Below, one piece after another: positions 59,266 to 64,000 of a stretch of 64,000 nucleotides of DNA. The DNA is from Pseudomonadales bacterium (lineage in GTDB: Bacteria > Pseudomonadota > Gammaproteobacteria > Pseudomonadales > Azotimanducaceae). The stretch lies in contig JANQPF010000009.1 in NCBI GenBank assembly GCA_028285415.1, positions 930,001 to 994,000 of the forward strand, read 5' to 3'. Position numbers and translations under genes: made by a program. Under the pieces are notes generated by a model. The model was not told where the DNA came from. It was given only the letters and a program-made list of their open reading frames with translations, and did no database searches. Position 1 is the first letter of the stretch; each line of letters opens with the position of its first letter.

Positions 59266-62200
59266 ATGCTGCAACGCGCCCGCCTCGCGGTGGCACTGCT
59301 TGGCGCCATTTTCGTTTTCAGCTCGCTGCCTGCCGGCGCAGACCCGGTGAGCACGATTCCGCGTATTACGTTCTCCGGCAACCTGGACTTTCAGGTGGTT
59401 GGCGCGACGCTCCGCACCGCCTCCAACGGCAGCAACGCCTGCTCAGTCACCAGCAGCAACAGCGCCACTTTGAGCAGTATTCCCGCAGGCTCCAACGTCG
59501 TCGCAGCCTACCTTTACTGGGCAGGCTCCGGCTCGACGGCAGACTACGACGTCCGTTTGAATGGCACGCCAATCTCCGCAGATCGCACCTTCAGCGAGGC
59601 GTACACCGCGAGCGGCTACAACCTCCAGTATTTTTCGGGATTCGAAGACGTGACGAGCCTCGTGAGCGGCAATGGCACCTATACCTTCTCGGATCTGAGC
59701 GTCACCAACACCGACCAGGGCGGCGGAGAGAACTACTGCTCCGTACAGGCGGTCGTCGCTGGCTGGGGTATGGTGGTCATTTACGAAAACCCCGCTGAGC
59801 CGCTGCGGGTCATCAACATGTTTGACGGCTTCGAGCAGTTTCGTGGCTCTCAGATTGACCTCACACCCAGCAACTTTGTTATTCCGACGAGCCCGATCGA
59901 CGGCAAAATAGGCGTCTTGAGCTGGGAAGGTGACGTCCAGAACTCAGCGCCGCTGAACGGGGTCACCGAGAACCTGGTCTTCGACGGCGAGAGCGTAGCG
60001 CCCGCAGCCCTGACCGACGGCCTGAATCCCTTGAACAACCAGTTCAACTCCACCATCAACGACGTGGGTTCGAGTTCGAGTTGGGGCTTTGACCTCGACA
60101 CTTATGACATTTCGAGCTATCTGCGCGCGGGTGATACTACGGCGGACACCACCTACGCTTCCGGCGGCGACCTGGTTTTCCTGAGTCTGCAGATCGTCTC
60201 CGTAACCAGCGCTCCCGCAGCCGATCTGGCAATCACGAAGTCGCATACCGGCAACTTCAGCACCGCAGCCACAAACGAGTGGGCCATCGACGTCACCAAC
60301 AACGGACCCAGCCCGGAGACCGCCCTCGTCACCGTCACCGACACGCTGGCGGCAGGGCTGACATACACCGGATTCAACAGCACGGATGCCAACTGGACTT
60401 GTGCCGCCGCCGGCCAGGACGTCACCTGTACCCATCCGGGTCCAATTGCATCCGGCGCGGCACTCGCCACGCTCAACATCGAGGTGGACGCTGACGTTTC
60501 CACCATGCCGAGCGTCGCCAACACCGCGTCCGTGTCGAGTCCGACGTTCGACTACCGTTCGAGCAACGATACGGCATCCGATACCGCCAACGTGCTGGAT
60601 CCGCTCATCAACACGTCGAGTAAAACGGTCATCGATCTGAACGGCGGCGTTGCCGCAGCGGGCGACACCCTGCGTTATCGCGTGCGCGTCACAGAGTCCG
60701 CGGGTGCGGCGGTGAGCGGTGTGAGCCTGACCGATACCCTGGACCCACTCCTGACCAACCTCGTCATCGTCGACGCGGCAGGCGGCACGGACAATTCCAC
60801 CGGCACTACGGTAGACATCACCGACATCGCCGTCCCTGCAAGCGGCTTCGTCGACGTGACTTTCGATGCCGACATCGTCGGCAGCGCGGTCACGGGCGAC
60901 GTCATCGCCAACAGCGCGGACCTGACCAATCCTGCAACCGGTGCCGTGACCACGGTGACCTCCACCGACGTGGTCGTCGGCTTTGCCGGGGTACCCGCCA
61001 CCGGCATCAAACCGCTCTATTTTGTCGACTTTGCCGGTTCAACCAACAGCCCGGTGCTGCCGATGCCCATGTCGCGGACGCCTCTGACCTCTCCCGGTTC
61101 CCCAACCCGGGTGCGCATCCGCCGCCAGGACAACGACCGCTTCTGGAACCTCGCACCTGCCCTGCAGGCGGATTTCAGCATCGACGCCGCACCTATCCCC
61201 GTGTACCTGCAAATGCGGCGCAACGGCAGTCCAACAACGCGAAACATGAGGGTCAGCGTCGACTACGTCGGTGCCGCTTCGGGCTTTTTCGGCTGCGTTG
61301 ACGTTGCGCTGTCGAGCAGCGGCGCCGCCGGTCTCAGCAACACCGTAACCCGCGAGTTTCTGTTCACCGTACCTCGGACAGATACCAGCTGTAACCCGCT
61401 GGGCGCAGCCCCGCTGACGCTGCCGGCAGGGACTACCATTCGGGTACAGGTGGACAACGAACCCGTCGTCGGCCCGGGCGGTCAGGCCGTCTTCGTCTAT
61501 CCGTACAGCGACGCGGCACCTCTGTCGTCCCGGGCCGAGATACCGGCGACGACGGTGATCAACATCGACACCGCAACCACCCTGGACGCCCCGGGTGGCA
61601 GCGTGCAGACAGGTTTTGCACCCGGTGACACCGTGTACTTCGAAGCGGATGTCAGCGATCCGTTCGGGACCTTCGACATTGCCGGGGTCGACTGGGAGCT
61701 TTTTGATCCGTCAGGTATTTCACAAGCCAGCGGCAGCATGACCGTCAGCAACGATCCCGGTGGTGCCGTACAGACGCTCGAAGGCTCTGTGGCGCTCGCC
61801 GCTGCCGCGCAGACCGGTATATGGACGCTCACCTTGACGGCCAACGAAGGCACCGAAGGCACGGTGTCGCATTCGATCACGTTGCCGATCACCGTAGCGC
61901 TCGCCAACATCACCCTCGAAAAGTTCGTCTCTACCGTATCCGATCCCATCAGCGGAACGTCCCTGCCAAAGTCGATCCCGGAAGCGGTGCTCGAGTACAT
62001 CATACGAGTCACCAACGACGGGCCAACCGTCGTGGACAACAATTCCGTATTCATCCGAGATGCTCTGCCTGCGGAAATGCGCCTCTTTTTCGGCGCGCCC
62101 GTCGACCCGGTGACGTTCGTCGACGGCACTCCGGCGAGCGGCCTCACCTTCGTCTTCATCGGCCTCGGCAACGGCACTGACGACATCAGCTTCTCCAACG

Positions 62201-62364
62201 ATGGCGGCAGCACGTTCATTACGCCGAGCGTAGACATCGACGGTTTCGACGCCACCACGCCACCGATCAACTACCTGGAGATCAATCCGAAGGGTGCGTT
62301 CGCGGCACCCGCCGGCAGCGGATCACCAAACTTCGAGCTGCGCTTTCAAATGCGTCTGGAGTAG
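59266..62364 (+). CDS. Large secreted DUF11-repeat surface protein
   Basis: A 1032-residue protein rich in Ser, Thr, Asp and Gly. The signal peptide ends near AGADPV (residue 25). The first 320 residues form a beta-rich domain with SNVVAAYLYWAGSGSTADYDV and GGENYCSVQAVVAGWGMVVIYENP, similar to N-terminal domains of other proteobacterial cell-surface proteins. Residues 325-445 and 450-575 are DUF11-like repeats (DLAITKSHTGNFSTAATNEWAI, TALVTVTDTLAAGLTYTGF, DGDTLRYRVRVTESAG-type patterns), Ig-like folds; a third DUF11-like unit is near 890-1000. No LPXTG, PEP-CTERM or autotransporter barrel is visible, so attachment is unexplained. Role in adhesion or matrix is inferred. Confidence 0.82.
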   Translation: MLQRARLAVALLGAIFVFSSLPAGADPVSTIPRITFSGNLDFQVVGATLRTASNGSNACSVTSSNSATLSSIPAGSNVVAAYLYWAGSGSTADYDVRLNGTPISADRTFSEAYTASGYNLQYFSGFEDVTSLVSGNGTYTFSDLSVTNTDQGGGENYCSVQAVVAGWGMVVIYENPAEPLRVINMFDGFEQFRGSQIDLTPSNFVIPTSPIDGKIGVLSWEGDVQNSAPLNGVTENLVFDGESVAPAALTDGLNPLNNQFNSTINDVGSSSSWGFDLDTYDISSYLRAGDTTADTTYASGGDLVFLSLQIVSVTSAPAADLAITKSHTGNFSTAATNEWAIDVTNNGPSPETALVTVTDTLAAGLTYTGFNSTDANWTCAAAGQDVTCTHPGPIASGAALATLNIEVDADVSTMPSVANTASVSSPTFDYRSSNDTASDTANVLDPLINTSSKTVIDLNGGVAAAGDTLRYRVRVTESAGAAVSGVSLTDTLDPLLTNLVIVDAAGGTDNSTGTTVDITDIAVPASGFVDVTFDADIVGSAVTGDVIANSADLTNPATGAVTTVTSTDVVVGFAGVPATGIKPLYFVDFAGSTNSPVLPMPMSRTPLTSPGSPTRVRIRRQDNDRFWNLAPALQADFSIDAAPIPVYLQMRRNGSPTTRNMRVSVDYVGAASGFFGCVDVALSSSGAAGLSNTVTREFLFTVPRTDTSCNPLGAAPLTLPAGTTIRVQVDNEPVVGPGGQAVFVYPYSDAAPLSSRAEIPATTVINIDTATTLDAPGGSVQTGFAPGDTVYFEADVSDPFGTFDIAGVDWELFDPSGISQASGSMTVSNDPGGAVQTLEGSVALAAAAQTGIWTLTLTANEGTEGTVSHSITLPITVALANITLEKFVSTVSDPISGTSLPKSIPEAVLEYIIRVTNDGPTVVDNNSVFIRDALPAEMRLFFGAPVDPVTFVDGTPASGLTFVFIGLGNGTDDISFSNDGGSTFITPSVDIDGFDATTPPINYLEINPKGAFAAPAGSGSPNFELRFQMRLE

Positions 62365-62370
62365 CGCCTC

Positions 62371-63762
62371 TCAGCGCACCGGCACGAGACCGCGCTGCTC
62401 GAGGCCCAGACGCCCGACGTCCACCACATCTCTCCGCACGCCGGTGACAGGCGCCAGCATGAAGAGATCGCCGTTTCTGCCCACCAGCTGTCGACCAATG
62501 CCAACTTCGCGCGCAAGCTCGGCGTTGGCCTGCATGTGAGCATCCTCACCGTGCACCGGAATGGCCAGCTGCGGCTTGACCCAGCGATACATGTCCGCCA
62601 GATCATCCCGCGCCGGGTGTCCTGACGCATGTATTGGCCGGTTCAGCATTTCATCCTGGATCACGTGCACCCCGAGACCTTCGAACCGGTCCAGCACGGA
62701 CGCAATGGCTTCTTCGTTGCCCGGAATGGTCCGTGCGCTCAGGATGACCGTATCTCCCGGCTCCAGCTCCAGATCCCGGTGCGTTCCCGTAGCGAGCCTC
62801 TGCAGCGCGCTGCGCGGCTCACCCTGGCTGCCCGTGGCAATGGCCAGCACCTCCTGACGCGGCAGATATCCGAGATCGGCTGCATCGACAAAACTGAGTG
62901 ACCCGTCCCACACCCCGGACACGTTTGCCGCTGAGAAATAGTTACGCAACGATCTGCCGAGGAGGCCGGCGTATCTGTTGGTCGCCGCCGCCACGCTGGC
63001 AAGCGTCCTGAGGCGCGCAACGTTGCTGCCGAAGCAGCCGACGATCACGCGCCCTGAGGCGGCTGTCACCAGCTCGAGCAAGCCACTGCGCAGCGATCCT
63101 TCCGAAGGCGCCCGGCCGGGCTCGAGCGCGTTGGTGGAATCGCAGACCATCGCCGTCACCGACTCCTGTGCCAGCATCTCGAATCGCTCGCGGGGATAGG
63201 CTGTACCCACAACGGGATCATCGTCGAGCTTCCAGTCGCCGGTATGGAACACGTTGCCGGCCGGCGTGCGGATCATCAGCCCCTGGGATTCCGGCGTCGA
63301 GTGTGTGATCCCGAACCACTCGACATCAAACACGTCGAGCACGTGGCGGAGATCACCCTGAACCACGTGCAGCGGCACCTCATCGAGCATCTGCGCCTCG
63401 GCAAGTTTGCGCCGCAGGATGGCGGCGGCAAACGGCGTCGCGTAGACCGGACAGCGTAGTCGACGCCACAGGTGCGCGACCGCCCCGATATGATCTTCGT
63501 GCGCATGGGTGATGAGCAGCGCCGACAACAAATCGCGGCGCGCCTCGATGAATTCCGGATCCGCCATCTGCACATGCGGCTCGCGGGCACCGGGTCGCGC
63601 AAACGTGATGCCGCAGTCGACCATCAGCCAGCGGCCGTTGTGACCGTACAGGTTGAGGTTCATACCAATTTCACCGCAGCCGCCGAGCGGCAGAAACCAG
63701 AGATCTTCCGCGCCAGGCAGCAGCGCGTCGTTTTTCACTTTATGATTTTTCATGAGCGGCAT
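62371..63762 (-). CDS. RNase J-like metallo-beta-lactamase nuclease
   Basis: A 463-residue beta-CASP family protein. The MBL part shows LGGCGEIGMNLNLYGHNGRWLMVDCGI, THAHEDHIGA (metal site), HTGDWKLD and CDSTNALEPG; the beta-CASP part shows ATGSQGEPRSALQRLATG, SARTIPGNEEAI and HASGHPARDDLADMYRWVKPQLAIPVHGE, the signature of RNase J. Such enzymes combine endo- and 5'-exoribonuclease activity. The C-terminal dimerisation domain of about 90 residues in Bacillus RNase J is absent (463 versus about 555). Most gammaproteobacteria rely on RNase E instead. The convergent DUF11 gene ends 6 bp away. Confidence 0.88.
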   Translation of the reverse strand: MPLMKNHKVKNDALLPGAEDLWFLPLGGCGEIGMNLNLYGHNGRWLMVDCGITFARPGAREPHVQMADPEFIEARRDLLSALLITHAHEDHIGAVAHLWRRLRCPVYATPFAAAILRRKLAEAQMLDEVPLHVVQGDLRHVLDVFDVEWFGITHSTPESQGLMIRTPAGNVFHTGDWKLDDDPVVGTAYPRERFEMLAQESVTAMVCDSTNALEPGRAPSEGSLRSGLLELVTAASGRVIVGCFGSNVARLRTLASVAAATNRYAGLLGRSLRNYFSAANVSGVWDGSLSFVDAADLGYLPRQEVLAIATGSQGEPRSALQRLATGTHRDLELEPGDTVILSARTIPGNEEAIASVLDRFEGLGVHVIQDEMLNRPIHASGHPARDDLADMYRWVKPQLAIPVHGEDAHMQANAELAREVGIGRQLVGRNGDLFMLAPVTGVRRDVVDVGRLGLEQRGLVPVR

Positions 63763-63855
63763 AGTCTAGCGCTTCAGGAGGGTAAACGGTGCTGTCACGC
63801 AAGCTTCATGTGGCCTGACTATGTTGCGGCGCTGAGTCATCCTGGAGACAAAGCC

Positions 63856-64000
63856 ATGCACGTCGCTGCACAAACCAACCTCTCGACCACCGAGCTCGAA
63901 TCCCGGTTCCGCGCGGAGGCGTTTAGCCGTACCTGCCGGCTAAGCTACGCCGCAGATCGCAGTCCTCCGAAATTTTTTCTCGAGGACAACGTCCCGGTGC
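63856..64000 (+). CDS. Unidentified gene, 3' end outside window
   Basis: An open frame from ATG 63856, preceded by GGAGACAAAG (ribosome-binding site), runs 48 codons to the window edge (MHVAAQTNLSTTELESRFRA... PPKFFLEDNV). It lacks a signal peptide. The visible part is too short to assign a family; it is divergent from the RNase-J-like gene. The start is the best supported feature. Confidence 0.55.
   Translation, partial: MHVAAQTNLSTTELESRFRAEAFSRTCRLSYAADRSPPKFFLEDNVPV

Noticed and set aside
1-64000. tRNA, rRNA, CRISPR, insertion sequences, prophage
   Set aside because: No cloverleaf-like or rRNA sequence, spaced direct repeats, transposase or phage genes were found in reading either strand; composition is even across the window.

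Overview
The window reads as chromosomal DNA of a free-living, GC-rich (roughly 60-65 %) gammaproteobacterium, probably aerobic and heterotrophic and possibly of a marine lineage. This is inferred from a PilU-type ATPase, an FNR/ANR-type regulator with perfect FNR boxes beside ompW, a near-perfect Fur box, TonB-dependent receptors, an RND efflux operon and many acyl-CoA, CoA-transferase and SDR genes. No species can be named from sequence alone. I see no rRNA, tRNA, CRISPR array, insertion sequence or prophage. Genes are densely packed; no gene-free stretch exceeds about 260 bp.

Layout. 1-3.2 kb: end of an acyl-CoA ligase gene, two hot-dog dehydratase halves and an exported metallo-beta-lactamase-fold hydrolase, with overlapping or nearly abutting genes. 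3.2-8.5 kb: fumarylacetoacetase-family enzyme, a quinohemoprotein-like (cytochrome c + PQQ propeller) dehydrogenase, cysH, an SDR and an EEP-family phosphodiesterase lacking a normal start codon. 8.5-15.8 kb: acyl-CoA dehydrogenase plus APH-type kinase (a split ACAD10/11 or LvaA/LvaC-like pair), lipoprotein, GST, SDR, GPH/MFS symporter, flavin/F420-type proteins. 15.9-21.3 kb: TonB receptor, terminator, then an exported SAM hydroxide adenosyltransferase and two lipoprotein alpha/beta hydrolases. 21.3-25.4 kb: double GFA protein, pilU, CMD-family protein, CoA transferase. 25.5-30.6 kb: two FtsX-type ABC permeases without an ATPase, epimerase, CinA-like amidase, an unrecognised secreted protein. 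30.6-37 kb: Rieske oxygenase divergent from GST, thioesterase, class III aminotransferase and penicillin-acylase-family hydrolase. 37-43.8 kb: NodT/MFP/RND efflux operon and an integral membrane protein. 43.9-46.6 kb: Fur box, TonB receptor with a CxxC in its plug, and a thioredoxin-fold partner. 46.6-49.8 kb: succinate-semialdehyde dehydrogenase, FNR-type regulator, ompW with two FNR boxes. 49.8-58.6 kb: GFA protein, Eis-like acetyltransferase, enoyl-CoA hydratase, FMN-binding protein, fused double CoA transferase, carotenoid oxygenase, TetR regulator with a 30-bp operator, zinc-free reductase. 58.6-64 kb: unknown protein, large DUF11 surface protein, RNase-J-like nuclease and the start of an unidentified gene.

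Functionally the region is mainly catabolic: activation of acids to CoA thioesters, beta-oxidation-like steps, oxidative cleavage of aromatic or polyene substrates, glutathione-linked detoxification, and uptake or efflux across the outer membrane. The points I find most worth following are the Fur-controlled CxxC TonB receptor/redoxin pair, the exported SAM-hydrolase homologue in a receptor-hydrolase cluster, the (ATGAGGT)4 repeat at a gene start, the TetR and EEP genes without canonical starts, and the textbook class II FNR promoter of ompW.
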